A stretch of DNA of 5,705 nt from Pseudomonadota bacterium (lineage in GTDB: Bacteria > Pseudomonadota > Alphaproteobacteria > Rhizobiales > Afifellaceae): assembly GCA_023417735.1 (NCBI GenBank), contig JAEZEK010000052.1, positions 1 to 5,705 of the forward strand, given 5' to 3'. Positions 1 through 4,794 of the stretch are shown piece after piece (position 1 is the stretch's first letter; each line of letters begins with the position of its first letter). A program made the position numbers and the translations under genes. The notes beneath the pieces are model-generated. The model was not told the DNA's origin. It was given only the letters and a program-made list of their open reading frames with translations, and did not search any database.

Positions 1-1338
1 GTCCTTCTCCCGCTCAAGGCGCATCAGGGCGGCGAGCAGGTCGTCGGCCCCCTCCCGGAGCGCCGGCCGGGCGAGCGAGAAGAACTTAGCAGCGATGGCG
101 CCATCGTCGGGGAAGAGCGACGGCTCGCCGATCGGATCGGGCACCAGGCGCTCGATCCGGCCCTGCGGCGTCTCGACCGCGAGGCGCGCGCCGAACGGGT
201 GGGGACGGCCCTCCAGGCGCGCGTCGCGGATCACCTCGACCCGCGCCGCGATCGCGTCCATGCCCGGTTCGCCCAGCCGCCGGTAGTCGTCCCAGCCGAA
301 GGCGCCCTGCTCGATGACGACCGCCGCCGTGAACGGCATGGAGAACTGGCCGTCGACGATCGAGCGCGGCCGGCGCTTCTCCTCGATCGGCTCGCCGGTC
401 AGGGTGATCCCGTTCCGGTGCAGCCCGATCTCGACGCGGCGGAAGTCGTCCGGCCGAAATCCGTGCTCGCTCCGGATCGCGAGCAGGCCGTCGAGCGCGG
501 CATGCGTGTAGCGGCAGCTCGGATAGGGCTTCACGCCGATCCTCAGCGTCTCCCAGGTCTCGCCGAGACCGGCCGTAGCCAACGCGATCCGGGGCGCGCC
601 GGAATAGCCGCTCAGGAAGCCGTGCCGCCCCTCCAGCGCCTCCGACGACCCCTTGAAGCCGCTGCGGGCGAGCGTCGCGGCGATCACGCCGTTCATGGCG
701 GCGGCGCCGACCTGGTAGCGCTTGTTCCAGGCGCCGTTCACCAGGAACTGCAGCGATCCGGCCGCCTGGCTCGCGGCCACGCCGAAGGCGGCGGCCATCT
801 GCTCGGGGGAAAGGCCGTAGAGGCGCCCGGCGGCGGCCGCCGCGCCGAAGGTTCCGGCGGTCGCGGTCGGGTGGAAGCCGCGCGCGTAATGCTCCGTCGG
901 ATCGAGCGCATTGCCGATCCGGCAGCACACCTCGTAGCCGGCCACGATCGCGGCGAGCACGTCGCGTCCGGGCGCGCCGACGAGCTCGCCCGCCGCGAAG
1001 GCTGCCGGCACGACCGGCGCGCTCGGATGCAGCGAGGAGTCCGCGTGGGTGTCGTCGAAGTCGAGCGAATGGCCGAGAAAGCCGTTGGCGAGCGCCGCCA
1101 CCGGCGGCGCGCGGCTGCGCACCGTGCCGACGAGCGGCGCAGCCCCCGGGCCGTCCAGGCCGAGGGCCGACAGCGTCGCGAAGAAGCTCGGGGCGGACTC
1201 CGAATCGAAGCCCGCGCGCACGATGCTGCCGGCGAGGTCGATCGCGAGGCGCTTCGCGCGTTCCGGGACGGCGGCCGGCAGCTCGTCGAACCGGATCGAC
1301 GCGGCGAAGGCGGCGAGGGTTTCCGTCGCTCCGCCCAT
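1..1338 (-). CDS. MmgE/PrpD family protein (2-methylcitrate dehydratase / cis-aconitate decarboxylase superfamily), C-terminus cut by window edge
   Basis: The frame is open from ATG at 1338 to the left edge with no stop (446 codons), close to full length for a family of about 450 residues. I read it directly from the minus strand. Family signatures in order: GHSLDFDDTH at about residues 89-98, HPSAPVVPAAFA from 104, GFHPTATAGTFGAAAA from 154, NGAWNKRYQVGAAAMNG around 202-217, VKPYPSCRYTH around 269-279, and DGQFSMPF around 329-336. D93, T97, H104, H156, K206 and K270 fall where I recall the active-site residues of cis-aconitate decarboxylase (ACOD1/IRG1). Family members dehydrate or decarboxylate tricarboxylic acids, and many have no known substrate, so I do not name one. 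The protein should be cytosolic, with no signal peptide. An AGGAGG Shine-Dalgarno fixes the start. The gene diverges from a CoA-transferase gene, suggesting a shared pathway. Overlapping long ORFs in other frames are Arg/Pro-rich high-GC shadows. Confidence 0.9.
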   Translation of the reverse strand, partial: MGGATETLAAFAASIRFDELPAAVPERAKRLAIDLAGSIVRAGFDSESAPSFFATLSALGLDGPGAAPLVGTVRSRAPPVAALANGFLGHSLDFDDTHADSSLHPSAPVVPAAFAAGELVGAPGRDVLAAIVAGYEVCCRIGNALDPTEHYARGFHPTATAGTFGAAAAAGRLYGLSPEQMAAAFGVAASQAAGSLQFLVNGAWNKRYQVGAAAMNGVIAATLARSGFKGSSEALEGRHGFLSGYSGAPRIALATAGLGETWETLRIGVKPYPSCRYTHAALDGLLAIRSEHGFRPDDFRRVEIGLHRNGITLTGEPIEEKRRPRSIVDGQFSMPFTAAVVIEQGAFGWDDYRRLGEPGMDAIAARVEVIRDARLEGRPHPFGARLAVETPQGRIERLVPDPIGEPSLFPDDGAIAAKFFSLARPALREGADDLLAALMRLEREKD

Positions 1339-1344
1339 GTGCTT

Positions 1345-1350
1345 CCTCCT
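1345..1350 (-). promoter_or_regulatory. Ribosome binding site of the MmgE/PrpD gene
   Basis: On the minus strand the sequence reads AGGAGG, six bases before the ATG at 1338. This consensus Shine-Dalgarno decides the start codon and shows that the longer minus-strand frame beginning at 1462 is not the gene. Confidence 0.8.
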
Positions 1351-1402
1351 GCCTTGGCGGCTCCGCGTGACGACGTCGGGGCGCGGCGATGTCCGCACGG
1401 AG

Positions 1403-1419
1403 CGTGGCGCTGCGCCACG
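1403..1419. repeat. Perfect palindrome, candidate operator
   Basis: CGTGGCGC-T-GCGCCACG has two perfect 8-bp arms around a single central T. It lies 23 bases before the CoA-transferase ATG and 64 bases from the lyase ATG, inside the shared intergenic region. This is a typical place and shape for the site of a dimeric repressor such as GntR, IclR, TetR or MarR types, though no regulator gene is in the window and the sequence does not tell which family would bind. As RNA it would form a tight hairpin only with a strained loop, so a DNA site is more likely. High GC makes short palindromes common; 8-bp perfect arms are less so. Confidence 0.45.
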
Positions 1420-1442
1420 AGCCTAGGGAGAAAGGGCGCTGC

Positions 1443-2564
1443 ATGAAAGATCTGGAGGGCATCCTGGTCGTGTCCGTCGAGCAGGCGGTCGCCGCGCCCT
1501 ACGTCTCGGGCCGGCTCGCCGATGCCGGCGCGCGCGTCATCAAGGTGGAGCGGCCGGAGGGCGATTTCGCGCGCGAGTACGACCACGTCGTGCACGGCGA
1601 GAGCGCCTATTTCGTCTGGCTCAACCGCGGCAAGGAATCGATCCGGCTCGACCTCAAGGACGAAGCGGACCGGGGCGTCCTTTCCCGGATGATCGCCCGC
1701 GCCGACGTCTTCATCCAGAACCTCGCGCCGGGGGCGCTCGACCGGCTCGGCTTCGGCGCCGAGGCGCTCCGCTCCCGCCATCCGCGCCTCGTCACCTGCT
1801 CGATCTCAGGCTACGGCGAGGACGGCCCGTTGCGGGACCTCAAGGCCTACGACCTCCTGGTCCAGGCGGAGAGCGGGCTCGCCTCCGTCACCGGCAACGA
1901 GCACGGCCCGGCGCGCGTCGGCGTCTCGGTGTGCGACATCGCCGCCGGCATGACAGCCCATGCCGGCGTGCTCCAGGCGCTCTTCGCCCGCGAGCGGACC
2001 GGCGAGGGCCGGCACGTCGCGGTGTCGCTCTTCCACGCTCTGTCCGACTGGATGAACGTGCCCTACCTCCAGTACGCCTATGGCGGCAAGGCGCCGGCGC
2101 GCGCCGGTCTCAGCCACCCGACCATCGCGCCCTATGGCGTCTACGCCTGCGGCGACGGCCGGTCCGTGCTCATCTCCATCCAGAACGAGCGCGAATGGGC
2201 GCAGTTCTGCGCGGAGGTCCTCGGCCGGGCGGAGCTCGCGGCCGATCCGCGCTTCGGCAGCAATTCCCGGCGCGTGGAGAACCGCGGCGAGCTGGACGCG
2301 CTGATCGCGGCGGCGTTCGGGGCGTCGGGCCTGGAGACGATCGTCGAGCGGCTGCGGCGTGCGCGCATCGCGTTCGGGCGGATGAACGGCCTCGAGGAGC
2401 TCTCCCGGCACCCGCAGAACCGCTACGTCGCCGTCGATACGCCGAGCGGCCCGGTCCGGATGCTCGCCCCTGGCGCACTGGTCGACGGTGCCGTTCCCCG
2501 GTTCGGCCCCGTCCCTGCGCTCGGAGAGCACTCGGAGGAAATCCGGCGGGAATTCTCCTCCTGA
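1443..2564 (+). CDS. CaiB/BaiF (family III) CoA-transferase
   Basis: This 373-residue protein has the usual length for family III CoA-transferases, which move CoA between carboxylic acids through aspartyl-CoA anhydride intermediates and work as interlocked cytosolic dimers. Visible signatures are the N-terminal EGILVVSVEQAVAAPYVSGRLADAGARVIKVERPEGD (about residues 5-41), NRGKESIRLDLK (61-72), ADVFIQNLAPGALDRLGFG (87-105), CSISGYGEDGP (119-129), and VSVCDIAAGMTAHAGVLQALFARERTGEGRHVAVSL (161 onward). D165 in CDIAAGM sits where the catalytic Asp (Asp169 of formyl-CoA transferase) is expected. I chose ATG 1443 rather than the in-frame ATG 1389 because the protein then begins at the conserved fold start and is preceded by GGGAG/AAAGG at 1426-1435. 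Donor and acceptor acids cannot be read from sequence. Divergence from an MmgE/PrpD lyase suggests the two handle the same or consecutive intermediates. Confidence 0.92.
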   Translation: MKDLEGILVVSVEQAVAAPYVSGRLADAGARVIKVERPEGDFAREYDHVVHGESAYFVWLNRGKESIRLDLKDEADRGVLSRMIARADVFIQNLAPGALDRLGFGAEALRSRHPRLVTCSISGYGEDGPLRDLKAYDLLVQAESGLASVTGNEHGPARVGVSVCDIAAGMTAHAGVLQALFARERTGEGRHVAVSLFHALSDWMNVPYLQYAYGGKAPARAGLSHPTIAPYGVYACGDGRSVLISIQNEREWAQFCAEVLGRAELAADPRFGSNSRRVENRGELDALIAAAFGASGLETIVERLRRARIAFGRMNGLEELSRHPQNRYVAVDTPSGPVRMLAPGALVDGAVPRFGPVPALGEHSEEIRREFSS

Positions 2565-2576
2565 TCCACAGCGCCG

Positions 2577-2615
2577 CTTCTGCCGCATTGCACAATCGGT
2601 TTGCATGCGCAGAAG
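2577..2615 (+). repeat. Imperfect inverted repeat / hairpin covering the nasT translation start region
   Basis: The 3' arm TTTGCATGCGCAGAAG (2600-2615) can pair over all 16 bases with the 5' arm starting CTTCTGC at 2577, leaving single-base bulges at C2584, T2588 and C2593 and a TCGG loop. Opening the last A-T pair gives the hexaloop ATCGGT, which has the A1 and G4 of ANTAR-protein targets. GCC at 2573-2575 can extend the stem against GGC at 2619-2621, covering the AGAAG/AAGG ribosome binding region of nasT up to its ATG. There is no T tract after it, so it is not an intrinsic terminator. The same bases contain TGCAC-N7-TTGCA (2589-2605), close to the NtrC consensus, so a DNA-level role is equally possible. 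The pairing is seen; the function is inference. Confidence 0.4.
2589..2605. promoter_or_regulatory. Possible NtrC-type binding site upstream of nasT
   Basis: The 17 bases read TGCACAATCGGTTTGCA. Against the classical NtrC dyad TGCACC-N5-GGTGCA, nine of the twelve defined positions match and the spacing is exact. It ends only 16 bases before the nasT ATG, unusual for an activator site but possible for autoregulation or for a promoter very close to the gene. I see no sigma-54 promoter next to it. It lies within the larger inverted repeat, so the resemblance may be a by-product of that structure. Confidence 0.3.
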
Positions 2616-2621
2616 TAAGGC

Positions 2622-3230
2622 ATGCTGGGCAAGGCGCTCTCCATCCTCGTCATCGACGAGAACCAGATCCGGGCCTCGATCATCGAGGCGGGGCTGCGCG
2701 AGGCCGGCCACGACCGCGTCACCGTCGTGCACGACGTGAACGGCATCGCGCGTCGGATCGCCGATCTCGCGCCCGACGTCATCGTCATCGACCTCGAGAA
2801 CCCCAACCGCGACATGCTGGAGAACATGTTCCAGCTCTCCAGGGTGGTGAAGCGGCCGATCGCGATGTTCGTCGACCGCTCCGACCAGGCGTCGATCGAG
2901 GCCGCGGTCGAGGCCGGCGTCTCCGCCTATGTCGTCGACGGGCTGAAGCGGGAGCGGGTGAAGCCGATCCTCGACATGGCGATCAGCCGGTTCAACGCCT
3001 TCTCCCGGATGTCGCGCGAGCTCGAGACGCTTCGCGGCGAGCTGGAGAACCGCAAGCTGGTCGACCGCGCCAAGGGCATCCTGATGGCCTCGCGCGGCAT
3101 CACGGAGAGCGAGGCCTATGCGCTGCTGCGGAAGACGGCGATGAACGAGAACCGCACCATCGGCGAGGTCGCCCGGAGCCTCATCACCGTCGCCGGCCTG
3201 CTGGCTCCGCCCGAGGACAAGAGGAAATGA
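2622..3230 (+). CDS. nasT: NasT-type ANTAR-domain response regulator, nitrate/nitrite-responsive transcription antiterminator
   Basis: This is a 202-residue soluble protein with a receiver-like domain (about 6-120), a short helical linker (about 128-148) and an ANTAR RNA-binding domain (about 140-195). The ANTAR motif is clear: RKLVDRAKGILMASRGITESEAYALLRKTAMNENRTIGEVARSLI. In NasT systems the protein binds paired hairpins in leader RNAs and blocks an intrinsic terminator; NasS holds it inactive until nitrate or nitrite is bound. The receiver keeps D12 and the central D57 but has VVDG where the conserved receiver Lys would be and FVD where Thr/Ser is expected. This fits control by NasS binding instead of phosphorylation. 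The ATG at 2622 has AGAAG at 2611-2615 and AAGG at 2617-2620. Its stop overlaps the nasS start (ATGA), so the two are probably co-translated. The likely target lies in this same window, in the nirB leader. Confidence 0.93.
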   Translation: MLGKALSILVIDENQIRASIIEAGLREAGHDRVTVVHDVNGIARRIADLAPDVIVIDLENPNRDMLENMFQLSRVVKRPIAMFVDRSDQASIEAAVEAGVSAYVVDGLKRERVKPILDMAISRFNAFSRMSRELETLRGELENRKLVDRAKGILMASRGITESEAYALLRKTAMNENRTIGEVARSLITVAGLLAPPEDKRK

Positions 3231-4465
3231 GCGCCGAGCACCAGATCGCGGCGGGCTTCATGCCGCTCCTCGACAGCGCGCTGCTCGTCGCGGCGAAGGA
3301 GGCGGGCTTCGCGGCCGCCGAAGGCGTCGACCTGAGCCTCTTCAGGGAGACGTCCTGGGCGAACATCCGCGACCGGCTGGCCGTCGGCCATTTCGACGTC
3401 GCGCACATGCTCGGTCCGATGCCGATCGCCTGCAATCTCGGGCTGACGCCGCTCGCGGCGCGCACGATCGTGCCGATGGCGCTCGGGCTGGGCGGGAACG
3501 CGGTCACCGTTTCCAACGCGCTCTGGTCGGTGATGGCGGACGAGGGCGCCCGCCCCGACCTCGACCCGAAGACCGCCGGGTCCGCGTTGCGGGCGGCAGC
3601 CGCCGAGCGGCTGGCGGGCGGGGGAGAGGCGCTGCGCTTCGCCGTCGTCCATCCCCATTCGGGGCACAATTACGAGCTCCGCTACTGGCTCGCCGCCTGC
3701 GGCATCCGCCCCGATCGCGACATCGAGATCGTCATCGTGCCGCCGCCGCTGATGCCGGACGCCCTCGAGGCCGGCCGGATCGACGGCTATTGCGTCGGCG
3801 AGCCGTGGAACAGCGCCGCCGTGCTGTCGGGACGGGGCCGCATCGCGACGGTGAAGGCGGCGATCTGGCGGTCGAGCCCCGAGAAGGTGCTCGGCGTGCA
3901 GGAGCGCTGGGCGAACGCCAACGGGGATCTCCTGGAGGCGCTGCTGCGGGCGCTCTACCGTTCCGCCCGATGGTGCGCGGATCCCGCGAACCGCGACGAC
4001 CTCGCCTCGCTCCTGGCCGAGCCGGCCTATGTCGGCCGCCCCGTCGAGTGGCTGATGCCGGCGCTGTCCGGCCGCATCGCGACCGGCGGGGGCGAGTGGC
4101 GCACGGTCGACGACTTCTTCATTCCGCTCGCAAGGGCGGCCACCTTCCCATGGAAGAGCCACGCTTTGTGGTTCTACACGCAGATGGTGCGCTGGGGGCA
4201 GGTCGCCCATGACGGGGCGGGGGAACGGATCGCCCGGGACACCTACCGGCCGGACCTCTACCGGTCGGCGCTGAAGCCCCTCGGCGTGCCGCTGCCGGGC
4301 GCGAACGCGAAGGTCGAAGGCGCGCTCGCCGCCCCGACCCCCGTCGGCTCCTCCGGAGCGAGCCTCGTGCTCGGCCCCGACGGCTTCTTCGACGGTGCGA
4401 TCTTCGATCCCGATCGGATCGAATCCTATCTCGCGACGCAGGCCGCCGCGCCCGAGGGCGCCTAG
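3227..4465 (+). CDS. nasS: NasS-type cytosolic nitrate/nitrite sensor, NrtA/CmpA-like binding protein
   Basis: This 412-residue protein resembles the periplasmic nitrate-binding proteins NrtA and CmpA but starts MSAEHQIAAGFMPLLDSALL with no signal peptide or lipobox, the hallmark of NasS. Characteristic segments are AGFMPLLDSALLVAAKEAGF (9-28), LFRETSWANIRDRLAVGHFDVAHMLGPMPIA (38-68), FAVVHPHSGHNYELRYWLAACGI (138-160), EAGRIDGYCVGEPWNSAAV (181-199) and FPWKSHALWFYTQMVRWGQ (307-325). SWANIRDRL, HML.PMP and GEPW line the ligand pocket in the family. NasS binds NasT without ligand and releases it when nitrate or nitrite is bound. The ATG overlaps the nasT stop by ATGA, with GAGG just upstream, implying translational coupling that keeps sensor and effector in proportion. 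The last 40 or so residues (after about 370) are Ala/Pro/Gly-rich and less typical. A transporter-associated NrtA is unlikely because no export signal or ABC genes are present. Confidence 0.92.
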   Translation: MSAEHQIAAGFMPLLDSALLVAAKEAGFAAAEGVDLSLFRETSWANIRDRLAVGHFDVAHMLGPMPIACNLGLTPLAARTIVPMALGLGGNAVTVSNALWSVMADEGARPDLDPKTAGSALRAAAAERLAGGGEALRFAVVHPHSGHNYELRYWLAACGIRPDRDIEIVIVPPPLMPDALEAGRIDGYCVGEPWNSAAVLSGRGRIATVKAAIWRSSPEKVLGVQERWANANGDLLEALLRALYRSARWCADPANRDDLASLLAEPAYVGRPVEWLMPALSGRIATGGGEWRTVDDFFIPLARAATFPWKSHALWFYTQMVRWGQVAHDGAGERIARDTYRPDLYRSALKPLGVPLPGANAKVEGALAAPTPVGSSGASLVLGPDGFFDGAIFDPDRIESYLATQAAAPEGA

Positions 4466-4487
4466 CTCGGCGGCCTCCTGTCCGAAA

Positions 4488-4505
4488 CTTGTGCGGCTGC
4501 ACAGG
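4488..4505. repeat. Dyad A upstream of the sigma-54 promoter, possible activator site
   Basis: CTTGTGC-GGCT-GCACAGG forms 7-bp arms, one pair being T·G, centred about 135 bases before the predicted nirB transcription start. That is within the usual distance of enhancer sites for sigma-54 activators. The half-sites are GTGC then GCAC, the reverse of the NtrC order, so assignment to NtrC is weak. Confidence 0.25.
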
Positions 4506-4546
4506 CCGGGCGATTACGAAATGGGCTGGCGATCCTCTCCCAAACT

Positions 4547-4558
4547 GCACCGGGGTGC
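4547..4558. repeat. Dyad B upstream of the sigma-54 promoter, possible NtrC site
   Basis: GCAC-CGGG-GTGC is a GCAC/GTGC dyad in NtrC order, inside TGCACC-GG-GGTGCT, but its spacer is 4 bases where the NtrC consensus has 7. It is centred near -79 relative to the predicted start. The position fits an enhancer; the short spacer argues against a canonical site. Confidence 0.3.
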
Positions 4559-4571
4559 TGGGCAAACCGCT

Positions 4572-4593
4572 GGCACGGAACGGGATTCGTGCC
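4572..4593. repeat. Dyad C just upstream of the sigma-54 promoter
   Basis: GGCAC (4572-4576) pairs with GTGCC (4589-4593), and GAA (4578-4580) with TTC (4586-4588), with G4577 bulged and CGGGA as loop. It lies about 38-59 bases before the predicted transcription start, so it is transcribed only if nasTS read-through continues this far. It may be an activator or repressor site. There is no T tract, so it is not a terminator for nasS. Confidence 0.25.
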
Positions 4594-4604
4594 CGAGCAG
4601 GACA

Positions 4605-4620
4605 TGGCACGCTTCCTGCA
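4605..4620 (+). promoter_or_regulatory. Sigma-54 (RpoN) -24/-12 promoter of nirB
   Basis: TGGCACG-CTTC-CTGCA matches the consensus TGGCACG-N4-TTGCA at every defined base but one, including the invariant GG (4606-4607) and GC (4618-4619) exactly ten bases apart. The predicted start, twelve bases after the GC, is near 4631-4633, 17-19 bases before the first ANTAR hairpin. Sigma-54 control of assimilatory nitrate genes through NtrC is well known. The promoter points towards nirB, about 164 bases from its ATG. Confidence 0.82.
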
Positions 4621-4649
4621 TCACGACCTGTAGCTAATCAAGCGATCAT

Positions 4650-4671
4650 CGGCGTCCAATGGCGGGCGCCG
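4650..4671 (+). promoter_or_regulatory. ANTAR-protein RNA target, first hairpin (P1)
   Basis: CGGCGTCC (4650-4657) pairs fully with GGGCGCCG (4664-4671), eight pairs including one U·G. The hexaloop is AATGGC, with the A at loop position 1 and G at position 4 that define ANTAR-protein targets such as those of NasR and EutV. The exact six-base loop on a strong stem, next to a terminator and downstream of nasT, makes chance unlikely. Confidence 0.8.
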
Positions 4672-4673
4672 CA

Positions 4674-4685
4674 GGCACAGCCGCC
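4674..4685 (+). promoter_or_regulatory. ANTAR-protein RNA target, second hairpin (P2)
   Basis: GGC (4674-4676) pairs with GCC (4683-4685) around the hexaloop ACAGCC, again A at 1 and G at 4. It follows P1 after two bases. The stem is only three pairs before A·G and C·A mismatches, so it is weak alone and would probably need NasT to be stable. Bases 4680-4685 are also the beginning of the terminator's 5' arm, so P2 and the terminator cannot form together. Confidence 0.62.
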
Positions 4686-4738
4686 GACCAGGAAACCGCG
4701 ACCCGCAAGGGCGCGCCTTTCTGGCCGGCGGCTTTTTT
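4680..4738 (+). terminator. Intrinsic terminator (attenuator) in the nirB leader
   Basis: GCCGCCGACCAG (4680-4691) pairs with CTGGCCGGCGGC (4721-4732) at 11 of 12 positions, the exception being A4687·C4725. The stem continues through AAA/TTT (4693-4695 / 4718-4720), CGCG/CGCG (4697-4700 / 4712-4715) and CCC/GGG (4702-4704 / 4709-4711) to a GCAA tetraloop. Six T residues follow at 4733-4738. It lies between the sigma-54 promoter and nirB and not directly after nasS, which makes it an attenuator of nirB; it would also stop read-through from nasTS. Confidence 0.85.
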
Positions 4739-4794
4739 CGTTTCGGCCGACCCTCGGCGGAGCCGGGGTTCGAACTGGAGACCTGGACGCAGAC

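Larger units (their letters stand above)
1339..1442. promoter_or_regulatory. Divergent intergenic control region between the lyase and CoA-transferase genes
   Basis: These 104 bases separate two genes transcribed away from each other, so both promoters must lie here or inside the 5' ends of the genes. I could not assign convincing -35/-10 boxes on either strand; high-GC alphaproteobacterial promoters often match the E. coli consensus poorly. The recognisable content is the lyase Shine-Dalgarno at one end, GGGAG/AAAGG before the transferase ATG at the other, and a perfect palindrome at 1403-1419. Confidence 0.5.
4631..4794 (+). promoter_or_regulatory. nirB 5' leader RNA with NasT-controlled attenuator
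   Basis: The predicted leader of about 164 bases runs from the sigma-54 start to the nirB ATG. It holds an ANTAR two-hairpin target, then an intrinsic terminator overlapping the second hairpin, then about 56 bases including a small hairpin (GCCGA-CCC-TCGGC, 4746-4758) and a GGAG at 4777-4780. Without NasT the product would be a short RNA of about 105 bases ending in the T tract. With NasT bound, transcription would continue into nirB. A 79-codon frame from ATG 4659 begins inside the first hairpin loop and overlaps nirB in another frame; I do not regard it as a gene. Confidence 0.75.

Noticed and set aside
1389..1442. Upstream in-frame ATG as start of the CoA-transferase
   Set aside because: The extra 18 residues precede the conserved family start, no good ribosome binding site precedes 1389, and the extension would place the palindrome inside coding sequence.
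199..1446. Plus-strand open frame of 415 codons opposite the lyase
   Set aside because: An antisense shadow caused by high GC and few stops; no recognisable domain.
86..1462. Long minus-strand open frame of 458 codons over the lyase region
   Set aside because: Its product is dominated by Arg, Pro and Gly with no family motif. The neighbouring minus-strand frame from 1338 gives a clear MmgE/PrpD protein with a consensus Shine-Dalgarno.
2588..2605. TTGCAC...TTGCA before nasT as a sigma-54 promoter
   Set aside because: The -24-like and -12-like elements are two bases too far apart, and the first G of the invariant GG is replaced by T.
1931..4465. 844-codon plus-strand open frame running through the transferase, nasT and nasS
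   Set aside because: Only the part from 3227 is real (nasS). Upstream, the frame is out of register with the transferase and nasT and encodes low-complexity Arg-rich sequence, so this is not a fusion protein.
4571..4587. TGGCACG at 4571-4577 as an alternative sigma-54 promoter
   Set aside because: No GC follows ten bases after the GG. The site at 4605 has both invariant elements.
4636..4648. IHF-like sequence AATCAA-N4-TCA
   Set aside because: It has one mismatch to the consensus and lies downstream of the predicted start. An IHF bend would be expected between enhancer and promoter.
4764..4784. GGGGTTCGAACTGG resembling a tRNA T-arm
   Set aside because: The flanking bases do not form the five-pair T stem, and no acceptor, D or anticodon arms or CCA end can be found.
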